A stretch of DNA of 64,000 bases, taken from positions 62,001-126,000 of the forward strand of contig NZ_MJIL01000075.1 in assembly GCF_001939735.1 (NCBI RefSeq), written 5' to 3'. The notes beneath the pieces are model-generated. The model made no database searches and was not told where the DNA came from. It saw only the letters and a list, made by a program, of their open reading frames with translations. Positions 16,858 through 26,137 of the stretch are shown here, piece by piece. The position numbers were made by a program, and so were the translations under genes. Source of the stretch: Photobacterium proteolyticum. Lineage in GTDB: Bacteria > Pseudomonadota > Gammaproteobacteria > Enterobacterales > Vibrionaceae. How positions within the stretch are numbered: the first letter of the stretch is position 1; each line of letters starts with the position of its first letter.

Positions 16858-17258
16858 GGGTATCTCTCTTTGTTGAATTCGGTACGGAACATCTTGTTCG
16901 GGTAAACTCGGTCAATAGAGACAAATGTACAGTGTTTTATATTTTATTCATAACATATCTTTGTCTGCGTTTGTCGCCAACAATACAAAGCCATACATTG
17001 TGACGGTAATATCGGGACGACTCATTAAACGGCTCGATGAAATATAAGCCTTGTGCACATGGAGAAACACTCTTATTACCCTCTGCGCATACTTCAATCG
17101 GTGAATATTCGTTACTATAAAATTCAGCCACCATAACAGCATAAATACAATTACACTTGTTATTAGTGGAGTAAAACACATCTAAAACAATGTTAAATCA
17201 GCACTTTACATTGCACTTAGTTTGCCAGACTCAAATAATAGGAATTCAAGGATAGGAA
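16858..17258. other. Intergenic region upstream of fbp
   Basis: About 400 bases between the divergent glycine-zipper lipoprotein and fbp genes. It must hold both promoters. I could not pick out a regulator site. It also contains the doubtful small frame at 16937-17179 described separately. AT content is high. Confidence 0.6.
16937..17179 (-). CDS. Doubtful small protein, 80 aa
   Basis: This frame starts at a GTG without a clear SD sequence. The product has four cysteines and a mixed composition (CNCIYAVMVAEFYSNEYSP, then YYRHNVWLCIVGDKRRQRYV) that reads more like protein than most chance frames. The frame stays open seven codons upstream of the GTG, so it may be the remnant of a longer gene. 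An overlapping frame (16948-17181, ATG) is very hydrophobic and competes. I do not recognise it, and it may be non-coding. Confidence 0.22.
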   Translation of the reverse strand: MFYSTNNKCNCIYAVMVAEFYSNEYSPIEVCAEGNKSVSPCAQGLYFIEPFNESSRYYRHNVWLCIVGDKRRQRYVMNKI

Positions 17259-18281
17259 ATGTCCGATATAAAAACGCTTGGTGAATTCATCATCGAGAAA
17301 CAAAATGACTTCCCCCATGCCAGTGGTGATCTATCATCGCTATTAGCTTCAATAAAATTAGCGGCCAAGATTGTAAACCGTGAGATCAACAAAGCCGGGT
17401 TGATGGATATTACCGGCGCGGTGGGCAAAGAGAACATCCAGGGAGAGCAGCAACAAAAGCTCGACCTTTTCGCCAATGAAAAATTCAAAGCCGCCCTCGA
17501 GTCCCATGCCCAGGTATGCGGCATTGCCAGCGAAGAAGAAGATGAAGTTGTCGTTTTCAGCAAAGAGCAAAACCGCAACGCCAAGTATGTGGTTCTGATC
17601 GACCCCCTGGATGGCTCTTCTAACATTGATGTCAATGCTTCAGTCGGCACGATATTTTCTATCTATCGCCGCCTATCACCGGTTGGCAGTCCCGCAACAG
17701 AAGAAGACTTTCTCCAGCCGGGCAATTGCCAGATTGCTGCAGGCTATGTCATTTACGGTTCTTCTACCATGTTGGTTTATACCACCGGGAAAGGGGTTCA
17801 CGGCTTTACCTATGATCCATCTCTGGGCGTTTTCTGTCTTTCCCATGAAAACATCCAGATCAGTGAACACGGCAGTTGCTACTCTACCAACGAAGGCAAC
17901 TATATCCGCTTCCCAACTGGCGTGAAGAAATACATCAAGTACTGTCAGGAAAATGTCCCTGAGGATAACCGTCCGTATACATCGCGCTATATCGGCTCGC
18001 TCATTTCAGATCTTCACCGGAACCTGCTTAAAGGGGGAATTTACCTCTACCCAAGTACTGCGGCCTACCCTGAAGGTAAGCTCCGTCTGCTCTATGAATG
18101 CAATCCGATGGCTTTTATTATGGAGCAGGCAGGCGGTAAAGCGTGCAATGGCGCAGAGCGGATCCTGGATATTACGCCAACCTCATTACATCAAAGAATG
18201 CCTTTCTTTGCCGGCTCTGGTGCGATGATTAACACACTAGAGCAATTTCTTGCCGAACCAGAACCTACTGCGCAGCCATAA
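17259..18281 (+). CDS. fbp: Fructose-1,6-bisphosphatase, class 1
   Basis: Fbp removes the 1-phosphate from fructose 1,6-bisphosphate in gluconeogenesis, in the cytoplasm. The 340-residue length fits class 1 enzymes. The metal-binding motif is [12 protein letters not shown] (Asp115, Asp118, Asp124), with acidic residues SEEED at 91-95 and the sugar-phosphate region [16 protein letters not shown] further on. The start has AGGA upstream (GATAGGAAATG). It is a single gene. Confidence 0.96.
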   Translation: MSDIKTLGEFIIEKQNDFPHASGDLSSLLASIKLAAKIVNREINKAGLMDITGAVGKENIQGEQQQKLDLFANEKFKAALESHAQVCGIASEEEDEVVVFSKEQNRNAKYVVLIDPLDGSSNIDVNASVGTIFSIYRRLSPVGSPATEEDFLQPGNCQIAAGYVIYGSSTMLVYTTGKGVHGFTYDPSLGVFCLSHENIQISEHGSCYSTNEGNYIRFPTGVKKYIKYCQENVPEDNRPYTSRYIGSLISDLHRNLLKGGIYLYPSTAAYPEGKLRLLYECNPMAFIMEQAGGKACNGAERILDITPTSLHQRMPFFAGSGAMINTLEQFLAEPEPTAQP

Positions 18282-18382
18282 ACTCAGCCCCTGCTAACAG
18301 CTATTCTTACTTAGCGCCTTATTTCTGAAAAGCAGCCCCCGGTAACACCATCTGGTCTTTCCGGAGGCTCCACGCTCAGTAG

Positions 18383-20698
18383 CTATGAGCAGACTATATT
18401 TATCTCATCGCCCTTCCTGGCGCTTGGCATTAAGATAATCGGAATGGCCTTGGATGTCGGCGTATCGCTCAAATCGCCTTTGCCATCAATGGCCACCAAA
18501 GGGTTCGTTTCCGGAAAATAAGCGGCAATGTTGCCCGGCGGAATATCATAAGCTACCAGCTTGAAGCCATAGATCTTACGTTCGATACCATCAGGCCAGA
18601 GTGACTCGACATCCACCAGATCATTGTTGTTCATACCGAGAGCTGTAATATCACTGGCATTGATTAGCAGCACTTTACGTTCACCAGAGATCCCGCGATA
18701 CCTGTCTTCAAACCCATAAATCGTCGTATTGTACTGGTCGTGCGAGCGCATCGTCTGTAACACAAACACCGGATCCTGGCTCAGTTCACGTAAGTTCGCA
18801 GGTAGCAGATGCTGCGGAAGGGGATGACGCATAAATTGCGCTTTCTCCGACGGGGTCTGCCATCGACGTTCGGCTGCGCTATTGCCCAGATAGAACCCGC
18901 CGGGCTGTTTAATTTTCTCATTGACGCCAGTAAACCCGGGAATGACCTCGGCAATTAACACCCGAATTCTGTCATAGTCCTCAATGAGCCAACTCCAGTC
19001 TACAGGTGCCTTGCCAAGAGTGGCTTCGGCGATCCCGGCGATAATCGCAGGCTCGGAGCGCATCTCCGCCGTATCACTTTCTACGACCCCGGCAGAAGCG
19101 TGAACCATGCTAAATGAATCTTCAACCGTTACACTCTGTGGCCCGGTAGCCTGCATATCGACATCCGTCCGCCCCAGACAAGGAAGGATCAGGGACTCTT
19201 GCCCGGGGATCAAATGGGTCCGGTTCAGTTTGGTCGCAATATTCACGGTCAACAAACAATTGGAAAGCGCCTGCTGAGTTAACGAGGTATCTGGAGTGGC
19301 AGCCGCAAAGTTACCTCCCAAGCCGATAAACACCTTGCTCTCCCCTGCCAGCATTGCCTTAATCGCACCAACCGTATTATGGCCGTGCTCAAGCGGAGGC
19401 TGAAAGCCGAACACTTCAGATATCTTGTCCAAAAAGTCCGCACCGGGTTTTTCATTTATCCCCATGGTACGGTCACCCTGTACATTACTGTGCCCTCGCA
19501 CAGGGCAAAGGCCAGCCCCGGGCTTACCCAACTGGCCAAATAGCAATTGCAGGTTGGCAATTTCCTGAATAGTGTTCACCGAATGCTTGTGCTGTGTAAT
19601 GCCCATCGCCCAGGTAATAATGACGTTATTCGCCTGTCGGTATGTATCGGCAGCCTGCTCAATCTCAGCCCGTGATAGCCCAGCCTGCTCAGTAATGGCT
19701 TCCCACGGTGTTGCCTCAACGGCGCTCAGATACGCCTCGACACCCCGGGTATGTTCGTCAATGAACGCCGGGTCAAAAATCGAGGCCCGCCCGGCTTCAC
19801 GCTCGATTTTATCGACCGCACAGAGTGCTTTTACCATCCCGCGTACCACAGCCATATCTCCACCCAGCTTGGGCGTGAAATAGCTCTGGCTGATCTGGGT
19901 CGCCACACCCGTTAACATCTCTCCCGGAGACTGGGGGTTAGTAAAGCGTTCGAGCCCCCGCTCTTTTAACGTATTAAAGGTGACAATAGCTGCCCCACGG
20001 CGCGATGCATGACGCAAGGTATCCAGCATTCTCGGGTGATTCGTTCCCGGGTTCTGACCAAACACAAAAATAGCATCGGCATGGTCAAAGTCTTCGAGGG
20101 TGACGGTGCCTTTGCCAATTCCGATTGATTGCCTGAGTCCGATACCGCTGGCTTCATGGCACATATTGGAGCAATCAGGAAAGTTATTGGTTCCGAACTT
20201 TCTGACAAATAGCTGGTACAAAAAAGCGTCTTCGTTACTCGCCCTTCCAGACGTGTAAAATTCAGCCTGATTAGGGTGTTCAAGCGCTTTCAGGTGTCTG
20301 GCTATCAAGGCAAAGGCCTGCTGCCAGCTTATCGCTTCATAACAGTCTGTATTGCGGTTATATCTCACTGGGTGGCTAAGCCTGCCCTGGTACTCCAAAA
20401 AATAGTCGCTTTGCTGGGCAAGCCAACTCACAGGGTGCTGCCGAAGGAAAGCCGGGGTTACCCGCCGACTGGTGGCTTCCCAGTTCACCGCTTTAGCACC
20501 ATTTTCACAAAAACTGATGCGTCCCCGCTCTTCCGCTTCCCCCCAGGCACAGCCGGGGCAGTCAAACCCTTTGTCTTGGTTGGTTTTGAGCAAGTTGCGC
20601 ATATTACGGGCAACATTCTCGCTCTTGACCAAGTGCTTGGTCGTACTCAGCAAGGCTCCCCAACCACCTGCCGAACCGTCATATTTCTTTACCGTCAT
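18383..20698 (-). CDS. FdhF/YdeP-family molybdopterin oxidoreductase
   Basis: This 771-residue protein belongs to the formate-dehydrogenase-like branch typified by E. coli YdeP. It carries the N-terminal motif DCPGCAWGE, a conserved CSNMCHEASGIGL segment and the molybdopterin domain (FVFGQNPGTNHPRML, GHSNVQGDRTMGI), then a C-terminal dinucleotide-binding domain (MRSHDQYNTTIYG). No membrane segment or Tat signal is visible, so it is probably cytoplasmic. The real substrate of this family is unclear; formate is not proven. It follows fdhD by 9 bases, and FdhD-type sulfuration of the cofactor would fit. Confidence 0.9.
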   Translation of the reverse strand: MTVKKYDGSAGGWGALLSTTKHLVKSENVARNMRNLLKTNQDKGFDCPGCAWGEAEERGRISFCENGAKAVNWEATSRRVTPAFLRQHPVSWLAQQSDYFLEYQGRLSHPVRYNRNTDCYEAISWQQAFALIARHLKALEHPNQAEFYTSGRASNEDAFLYQLFVRKFGTNNFPDCSNMCHEASGIGLRQSIGIGKGTVTLEDFDHADAIFVFGQNPGTNHPRMLDTLRHASRRGAAIVTFNTLKERGLERFTNPQSPGEMLTGVATQISQSYFTPKLGGDMAVVRGMVKALCAVDKIEREAGRASIFDPAFIDEHTRGVEAYLSAVEATPWEAITEQAGLSRAEIEQAADTYRQANNVIITWAMGITQHKHSVNTIQEIANLQLLFGQLGKPGAGLCPVRGHSNVQGDRTMGINEKPGADFLDKISEVFGFQPPLEHGHNTVGAIKAMLAGESKVFIGLGGNFAAATPDTSLTQQALSNCLLTVNIATKLNRTHLIPGQESLILPCLGRTDVDMQATGPQSVTVEDSFSMVHASAGVVESDTAEMRSEPAIIAGIAEATLGKAPVDWSWLIEDYDRIRVLIAEVIPGFTGVNEKIKQPGGFYLGNSAAERRWQTPSEKAQFMRHPLPQHLLPANLRELSQDPVFVLQTMRSHDQYNTTIYGFEDRYRGISGERKVLLINASDITALGMNNNDLVDVESLWPDGIERKIYGFKLVAYDIPPGNIAAYFPETNPLVAIDGKGDLSDTPTSKAIPIILMPSARKGDEINIVCS

Positions 20699-20707
20699 GC
20701 CGTTCTC

Positions 20708-21667
20708 TTACTGTTTGGTTAGGTTTAAGCGGAAAGCACCATGGTAGATATTGAATCCGCCGCTATGTGTAAACCCTATAAGCGTCAAATTGAAGCGTTT
20801 GGCCATATTGATAGCCAGATTTGACGGCGCGCCTGCTGCAACCAGCACCGAGATCCCGGCGACCAACACCTTCTGGACCAGCTCGAAACTAATACGGCCA
20901 CTCAATAGAATCACGCTTCCATGCTGATACCGCTCAGGCACTCGCGCCATCTGACCTGTCAGCTTATCCAGCGCATTATGCCGCCCGACATCTTCACAGC
21001 TGAGCAGCAGCTCTCCTTTCGCATCAAACAAACCACAGCCATGGACGCCGCCCGTTGCCGCAAACATTGACTGGGACTGACGCAGCTTTTCGGTCAGGGA
21101 AGGAATAATATTGCCCGGTAGCCAGTGCTCTCGGGTATCTAGCGCCGGAATGCCGCGCAGCTCTAATGACTTAATGGAGGATTTGCCACACACTCCGCAA
21201 CTGGAAAAGGACGTGGTATCCCGGCTGATCAATGACCAGTCAACAATCACCCCGGGGGCTAAAGAAACATGGATTTCATTGCTGGAAATTTCATCATGGT
21301 CCAATTGCTCATTAAACCCTGAAATATCACGGGCGGTTTTAATCACCCCTTCGGCCAGCAGCAACCCGGTAACGAGGTTATAATCATCACCCGGTGTCCG
21401 CATTGTCACCAGATAGACTCTGTCTTGCTCTTGGCCATGCTGATCGACATACAGCAGACGAATTTGGAGCGGCTCCTCCACGATTACCGAATCAATCGAC
21501 AAGGTAACATGGGTGCCATGTATTTGCCGGCGCGAGCAGGTCGCGACACCTGGCGTATATAAGCTTGCCTGGTGCTGCCTTTGACTCTGTCTCTGTTGTT
21601 CGATGTTGCAGGCTGAAACTATATAGCTCACCCCATAATCTTCCTGATCGCTTTTCCGTCTAGCCAT
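20708..21667 (-). CDS. fdhD: FdhD, sulfurtransferase for formate dehydrogenase maturation
   Basis: FdhD passes sulfur from IscS to the bis-MGD cofactor of formate dehydrogenases. The 319-residue product has the catalytic CGVCG loop (Cys157, Cys160) and the conserved EDVGRHNALDKL and SGRISFELVQKV motifs. It has an extra N-terminal stretch of about 45 residues rich in Gln and Arg; a later start is possible. It is upstream of the FdhF/YdeP-like gene in one probable operon, which suggests the enzyme is its client. Confidence 0.95.
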   Translation of the reverse strand: MARRKSDQEDYGVSYIVSACNIEQQRQSQRQHQASLYTPGVATCSRRQIHGTHVTLSIDSVIVEEPLQIRLLYVDQHGQEQDRVYLVTMRTPGDDYNLVTGLLLAEGVIKTARDISGFNEQLDHDEISSNEIHVSLAPGVIVDWSLISRDTTSFSSCGVCGKSSIKSLELRGIPALDTREHWLPGNIIPSLTEKLRQSQSMFAATGGVHGCGLFDAKGELLLSCEDVGRHNALDKLTGQMARVPERYQHGSVILLSGRISFELVQKVLVAGISVLVAAGAPSNLAINMAKRFNLTLIGFTHSGGFNIYHGAFRLNLTKQ

Positions 21668-21815
21668 AGGCTTTCACTCTAAAGGTCAAAGAGATAGATC
21701 TGTTTTTCTCACCCTAACAATGTAATTTGAGTATAGGCACTCGCCATTGATATGGGCATTAGAGGTAAATCATGCTCAGGAAGTGGTGATAAATCGAATG
21801 GTTTATTTTTAACGT

Positions 21816-21836
21816 CTGATAAATTTCATTTATCAG
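21816..21836. promoter_or_regulatory. Palindrome upstream of fdhD
   Basis: CTGATAAAT and ATTTATCAG are perfect inverted arms around TTC, about 150 bases before fdhD. It may be an operator, but I cannot assign a regulator. Confidence 0.3.
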
Positions 21837-21911
21837 TTAACTAAAAAACAGTAAGACGCGCTCTCTCGTTATTGAACGATATAACAGCAGGGAGAATAAC
21901 AGATAGTGAAA

Positions 21912-21942
21912 GAGAAAAGGCTCACTGACAGAAAGTGAGCCT
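21912..21942 (-). terminator. Terminator of the two-component operon
   Basis: AGGCTCACT / AGTGAGCCT forms a 9-bp stem with a 7-nt loop just after the sensor kinase stop. On the minus strand it is followed by TTTTCTCTTT. Confidence 0.65.
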
Positions 21943-21950
21943 ACTGAACG

Positions 21951-23243
21951 TTAGTCTGTGGCAAGCGCCTGCGGCACAATCAGCGTAAACCTCGCCCCAC
22001 CAGTGTCACTCGCCCCGATTTCGACCTTGCCCTGATGGCGAGCCATAATCTGCGCCACGATTGCCAGGCCCAGGCCATGGCCGCCAGACTCGCGATCCCT
22101 GGCGGTACCGACACGGTAAAACGGCTCCAGAATTCGTTCTCTCTCATCTTGCGGGATCCCGATACCGTCGTCATCAATTTGAATATGCAACGTTTGCTCA
22201 TGGCGAAAAACGCGGAGATCAATACACTGCTCGGCATAACGGGAAGCATTGCGGACGATATTCGACACCGCACGCGTTAATTGATAGACATCCACGGCGG
22301 CAGTTTCATCCGTTTGATAATCGATATTAATGGTAAGATCCGTGTCTTGGCGGCATTTAGATACTAGTTTATCCAGCCAATCGCTCACATAGGGCGAGGA
22401 AAGATTCAGGGGAATGGCCGCTCGCTCCATCTTGGCAAAATAGAGAAGCTCTTCAATCAACTGTTCCAGCTCGGCCATATCATCATGAATCCCGGCGACA
22501 TAATGCAACTGTTCTGCCGATAACCCGGAATCTTCCAGCATTTCGAGCTGGCACTGGACCCGGAACACCGGAGTGCGAAGCTCATGGGCAACGGCATTGG
22601 TCAGCTGCTTATGACTAGTGATCAGAGCAGAAATTTTATCTGCCATCTGATTAAAACTACTGTTCAGACTACCAAGCCGATCACCCGGCTTTTCCGAGGC
22701 CCGGACGGCAAAATCCCCTTCGGCAAGTGCCAATGTGGTTTGCTCCAGCCCACGAAAGCGCCGAGACAAGATAATCAGCATTAACGCGCTGTAAATAGCA
22801 AACCCGGCATAAAAAAATATCCACAGTAACGTCTCGTCAAAATCCAGCTTCTGCCAGATCGGTTTGGATAGGTCAGGAAAAATCTTGTATACCTGATTCT
22901 CTTCTCCATATACAACGAAATAACTGTACGTGTCTTCAAGGTAAATTTGGTGAGCTTGCAGCTCATCAATGATTTCGCCTATAAGCTCAGGGCTCTCCCA
23001 TGAATAAGCTATAAGGCTTAACTGATTTTCTTCAACATACTTGGCAAGAAGCTCATTGGCACGGCTCTGGCCTAAAGAATTAGCAACTTCATCCAGGATA
23101 TTCACCACGCTGTGCACCTGATTAAATTCGATGACTTCCTCGTAATCCGGAGTCAGCTCCTGGGTGACATAAATATAACTAACAATACTCAGAAAAAAGA
23201 GCACTGCGACACCAATAAAAAACTCGCAATACAAGCGTTTCAT
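21951..23243 (-). CDS. Sensor histidine kinase, RstB-like
   Basis: The 430-residue protein has a first membrane segment (FFIGVAVLFFLSIVSYIYV), a periplasmic sensing part (about 30-135), a second segment (LLWIFFYAGFAIYSALMLII), a HAMP domain, the phosphoacceptor His in HELRTPVFRVQ and ATPase boxes (NIVRNASRYA, DDGIGIP, GGHGLGLAIV). The sensing part and domain order are like RstB. It is 10 bases downstream of the response regulator gene, so the two form one operon. The signal is unknown. Confidence 0.92.
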   Translation of the reverse strand: MKRLYCEFFIGVAVLFFLSIVSYIYVTQELTPDYEEVIEFNQVHSVVNILDEVANSLGQSRANELLAKYVEENQLSLIAYSWESPELIGEIIDELQAHQIYLEDTYSYFVVYGEENQVYKIFPDLSKPIWQKLDFDETLLWIFFYAGFAIYSALMLIILSRRFRGLEQTTLALAEGDFAVRASEKPGDRLGSLNSSFNQMADKISALITSHKQLTNAVAHELRTPVFRVQCQLEMLEDSGLSAEQLHYVAGIHDDMAELEQLIEELLYFAKMERAAIPLNLSSPYVSDWLDKLVSKCRQDTDLTINIDYQTDETAAVDVYQLTRAVSNIVRNASRYAEQCIDLRVFRHEQTLHIQIDDDGIGIPQDERERILEPFYRVGTARDRESGGHGLGLAIVAQIMARHQGKVEIGASDTGGARFTLIVPQALATD

Positions 23244-23253
23244 TAACTATGGC

Positions 23254-23985
23254 CTACCAGCGATCAGGAACGAACAGATACCCTTTACCACGTACCGTGA
23301 TTATTTTTCTTGGCAGGGCCGGATTGTCATTGAGCTTTTTACGCAGCGACACAATTTTATTGTCGATGGTGCGATCGAGACCGTCATACTCTATCCCTCG
23401 AGTACTTTTAACCAAAAAATCCCGAGACAATACCTCATCAGGGCGACAAGCCAGAAGCCACAACAGATCGAATTCACTGTCGGTGAGGCATATTTCCTCG
23501 TTATCGAGCAAGCACAGCTTACGTCGGCCGTTAAGGTGTAAGCTACCGTAACGGCACTCTGTTAGCGTACCGCCAGAGTCAGTTTCACTCTCTACAGGTA
23601 CATCGCCAGTCGACATTTGAGGCTCATCGCCGCGACGCAGAAGCATGCGGATGCGAGCCAGTAACACTCTTGGTTTAATCGGTTTATTGACAAAATCATC
23701 GGCACCAATTTCCAGCCCGGCGACATGGTCTATATCATCATCACTCGCTGTCAGCATCAGAATTTTGCTGTTGACCAGCGGCCGGACGTTACGGCAAATA
23801 GTCAGGCCATCCACACCAGGCAGCATTAAATCGAGCACGACAAGATCGGGCTGGTGCTCAATAATCGTATCCGTAGCCAGGCTGCCGTCAGAAACGGTCA
23901 CAACCTCAAATTGCTGCTGCCTAAAATAGTGCGCCAGCAATTCACACAGCTTGAGGTCATCCTCGACTAATACGATCTTTGTCAT
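23254..23985 (-). CDS. OmpR/PhoB-family response regulator, RstA-like
   Basis: The 243-residue protein has a receiver domain with the acidic pair EDD near residue 8, the phosphorylation Asp in VVLDLMLPG (about residue 52) and Lys in VNKPI, followed by a winged-helix DNA-binding domain (LTDSEFDLLWLLACRPDEVL, DRTIDNKIVSLRKKL). A non-conserved acidic linker of about 25 residues joins them. I chose the ATG at 23985, with GGTGGATGAG in front, over a GTG three codons earlier. Its partner kinase is directly downstream. Confidence 0.93.
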   Translation of the reverse strand: MTKIVLVEDDLKLCELLAHYFRQQQFEVVTVSDGSLATDTIIEHQPDLVVLDLMLPGVDGLTICRNVRPLVNSKILMLTASDDDIDHVAGLEIGADDFVNKPIKPRVLLARIRMLLRRGDEPQMSTGDVPVESETDSGGTLTECRYGSLHLNGRRKLCLLDNEEICLTDSEFDLLWLLACRPDEVLSRDFLVKSTRGIEYDGLDRTIDNKIVSLRKKLNDNPALPRKIITVRGKGYLFVPDRW

Positions 23986-24228
23986 CTCATCCACCCAAAA
24001 ATTAAACAGCGTTCAAAACCAAACTCGGTGAATTAAATACTGAAATAGCAACTTTATCAAGCAATAGAAAGCATCCCCCGCACAAATGTATAACCCTCTC
24101 ACATTACAATGATGAATTCGTCATTCCACTTCAAAACAAGCAGCTTCTGTCACTACATTGACCATGTGGCCATTTCTATCTGTAATTGGAATAGCACTTT
24201 CTCAACACACCCCGCGCAGAAGACAACA

Positions 24229-24708
24229 ATGAACAAGGTAACAGGCAAAATACGCGCATTCATACCAGCCCTGCTAACAAGCGTTTTGCTTCTACCCGTT
24301 CCGGCGATACCTGTTGCTGATCCGATACTTGTAGCGCTTCAGGGTTGCTGGCAGGGAAAGGCCATCAAAACACCCCGCGGGGCTTTACCCTACCCAATCT
24401 GCTTTGAGTTACAGCGAGACAGTTCACTCTATGGTGTGGCTGATTTGGATGTCTCACGCCATCATTGGCATTTCTCTACCCAAGAAGACAAAACGCAGCT
24501 AAGGTTTCTCTCGACCTTTGCCGGTAATGACACGCCGATTTATCTATCGGCGAGCCATACAGCGACCGAGCACATGATTTTCGAAGCAGACAACAGCCGC
24601 TATTTGAAGGTTCGGATACTGCAACAAGAAGAAAGGACGTACCGTTTTACCATCGAGGTAAAAGGCAAAGAGCATGTCATTATTGTGCTGACTCAGAAAG
24701 AGAGATGA
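24229..24708 (+). CDS. Exported protein of unknown function
   Basis: The 159-residue product has a signal peptide (cleavage near PVPAIPVA). The mature part holds one GCWQGKAI segment, CFELQRDSSLYGV and alternating strands (YRFTIEVKGKEHVIIVLTQ), consistent with a small beta-barrel such as a lipocalin-like fold. I do not recognise a family. The chosen ATG begins the signal peptide; an in-frame ATG at 24109 would add 40 implausible residues. Divergent from the response regulator gene. Confidence 0.65.
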   Translation: MNKVTGKIRAFIPALLTSVLLLPVPAIPVADPILVALQGCWQGKAIKTPRGALPYPICFELQRDSSLYGVADLDVSRHHWHFSTQEDKTQLRFLSTFAGNDTPIYLSASHTATEHMIFEADNSRYLKVRILQQEERTYRFTIEVKGKEHVIIVLTQKER

Positions 24709-24718
24709 TACCTGGCAG

Positions 24719-24741
24719 CGCTCACTGAGTAACAGTGAGCG
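24719..24741. terminator. Hairpin between convergent genes
   Basis: CGCTCACT / AGTGAGCG forms an 8-bp stem with a 7-nt loop between the exported-protein and thioredoxin-like genes. T content after it is low. Confidence 0.45.
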
Positions 24742-24764
24742 TTGTGCTATCGGGTAAAGATTAA

Positions 24765-24998
24765 TCAGGCAAACCAGCCAGTAACAAGATCACGGCTTGG
24801 GACACTGCCCTTGTGAACAACCTGCTCGTCAATCACCACGGCAGGTGTCGACATCACTTGGTAAGCCATGATCTGCGCCATATCCTGAACCTTCTCGATC
24901 TGGATATCGATATTGAGTTCATCGGCAACCGCCTGGATCAGATCGGCAGTATTACGACAGTTAGCACAGCCAGAACCAAGTACTTTGATTTTTTTCAT
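24765..24998 (-). CDS. Small thioredoxin-fold protein with CANC motif
   Basis: The 77-residue product is of the redox-active disulfide protein type (thioredoxin_3): beta strand KKIKVLGSG, redox pair in GCANCRNT, and the cis-Pro region MSTPAVVIDE. It is cytoplasmic. It follows the permease gene by 18 bases, and members of this family are often next to ArsP/YraQ-like permeases, perhaps helping to move a thiol-reactive cargo. It is the last gene of the sigma factor-permease-thioredoxin group. Confidence 0.9.
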   Translation of the reverse strand: MKKIKVLGSGCANCRNTADLIQAVADELNIDIQIEKVQDMAQIMAYQVMSTPAVVIDEQVVHKGSVPSRDLVTGWFA

Positions 24999-25016
24999 TG
25001 TATTTTCCTTATAGCA

Positions 25017-26003
25017 TTAGAATGAAACGATATTGAATGTCCACCCGACAAGGGTGAAAGCCACCAGCAAGACAGCAAACAGTGTCGCCAGCAGTTTCCA
25101 CTGCATGACTTGCTTGAGCAGGATAAATTCAGGGAAGCTGGCAGCGACGGTACTCATACAAAAAGCGAGCGTTGTTCCTATCGGCAGGCCATTGACAATT
25201 AAGCTTTCCATTACCGGGATCACCCCGGTGGCATTGGAATAGAGCGGAATACCCAGCATAACGGCAGCCGGCACTGACCACCATTGGCCATCACCTAGGT
25301 GAGATTCAATCCAGCCATCAGGTACAAAGCCATGCAGTGCCGCGCCAAGGCCGACACCGATGATCACCCATTTCCATACCCGGCCAAAGATATCCGCGGT
25401 TTCCTGCCGGGCAAACTGGTGACGGTCACTCAGGGTCAGGGCCTTCCTTTGCGGCTCATTCGATTCGAACGGTTTATCCCGGCCCTGTTTCAGTGCATCA
25501 GCGGCAAAAGACTGTAGCCATCGCTCTGCTTTGATGGCATCAAGAAATACGCCGCCTAGCATCCCGACGGCCATACCGACCAGAATGTACAGCAGAGTAA
25601 ATTTCCAGCCCAGCAACCCCATCAGTAGTAATACCGCCACCTCATTGATTAATGGCGAGGTGATCAGAAAGGCCATGGTGATACCCAGCGGGATCCCGGC
25701 CGAGCTGAAACCAAGAAAAACGGGAATACTGGAGCAGGAACAAAAAGGCGTGATGGCACCAAACAACGAGCCCAGCATATACCCGAACCAGCGACTTTTA
25801 CCGGCCAGATAATCTCTTACCCGTTCGACATCCAGTGACGCACGGATCACCGCGATCAGATAAATCATCACCACCAGCAAAGCAAAAATTTTGGTGACAT
25901 CTTCAACAAAGAAATGCAACGCATCACCTGCTTTGGTGGCAGCAGACAGCCCAAGTAAATCAAACACCAGCCAACTGGCAAAATCGGAGAAAATCTGAAA
26001 CAT
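25017..26003 (-). CDS. Membrane permease, ArsP/YraQ (DUF318) family
   Basis: The 328-residue protein has about eight membrane segments and the family motif TPFCSCSSIPVFLGF with its paired cysteines, plus SPLINEVAVLLL and PLYSNATGVIPVMESL. ArsP members export organoarsenicals; for others the cargo is unknown. I prefer the ATG at 26003, which has GGGAG 8 bases ahead, to one seven codons upstream (26024). A central soluble loop (about 170-210) separates two halves. The thioredoxin-like partner downstream and a sigma factor upstream suggest a stress-induced export unit. Confidence 0.88.
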   Translation of the reverse strand: MFQIFSDFASWLVFDLLGLSAATKAGDALHFFVEDVTKIFALLVVMIYLIAVIRASLDVERVRDYLAGKSRWFGYMLGSLFGAITPFCSCSSIPVFLGFSSAGIPLGITMAFLITSPLINEVAVLLLMGLLGWKFTLLYILVGMAVGMLGGVFLDAIKAERWLQSFAADALKQGRDKPFESNEPQRKALTLSDRHQFARQETADIFGRVWKWVIIGVGLGAALHGFVPDGWIESHLGDGQWWSVPAAVMLGIPLYSNATGVIPVMESLIVNGLPIGTTLAFCMSTVAASFPEFILLKQVMQWKLLATLFAVLLVAFTLVGWTFNIVSF

Positions 26004-26042
26004 GCCTACAGCTCCCGTGACCATGTGCGGCAGGGAGAGCAG

Positions 26043-26067
26043 GTAATGAGAGAAAGTGTCATTACAT
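26043..26067 (-). promoter_or_regulatory. Inverted repeat and start-stop minigene before the permease
   Basis: GTAATGA and TCATTAC are perfect inverted arms 9 bases apart (26043-26065). On the minus strand the arm contains AAGGACG followed by ATG-TAA (26062-26067), a start codon directly followed by a stop, with a fair SD. It may be a translational control element or an operator between the sigma gene and the permease gene. Confidence 0.25.
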
Positions 26068-26137
26068 CGTCCTTACAAAGTTACCTCGTTATTTGCAAAG
26101 ACGATGAAAGCATCAAAAGGATGCAGATTTTTTTAGC

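Noticed and set aside
24109..24228. Upstream extension of the exported-protein gene at 24229
   Set aside because: It would place 40 non-signal residues before a clear signal peptide.
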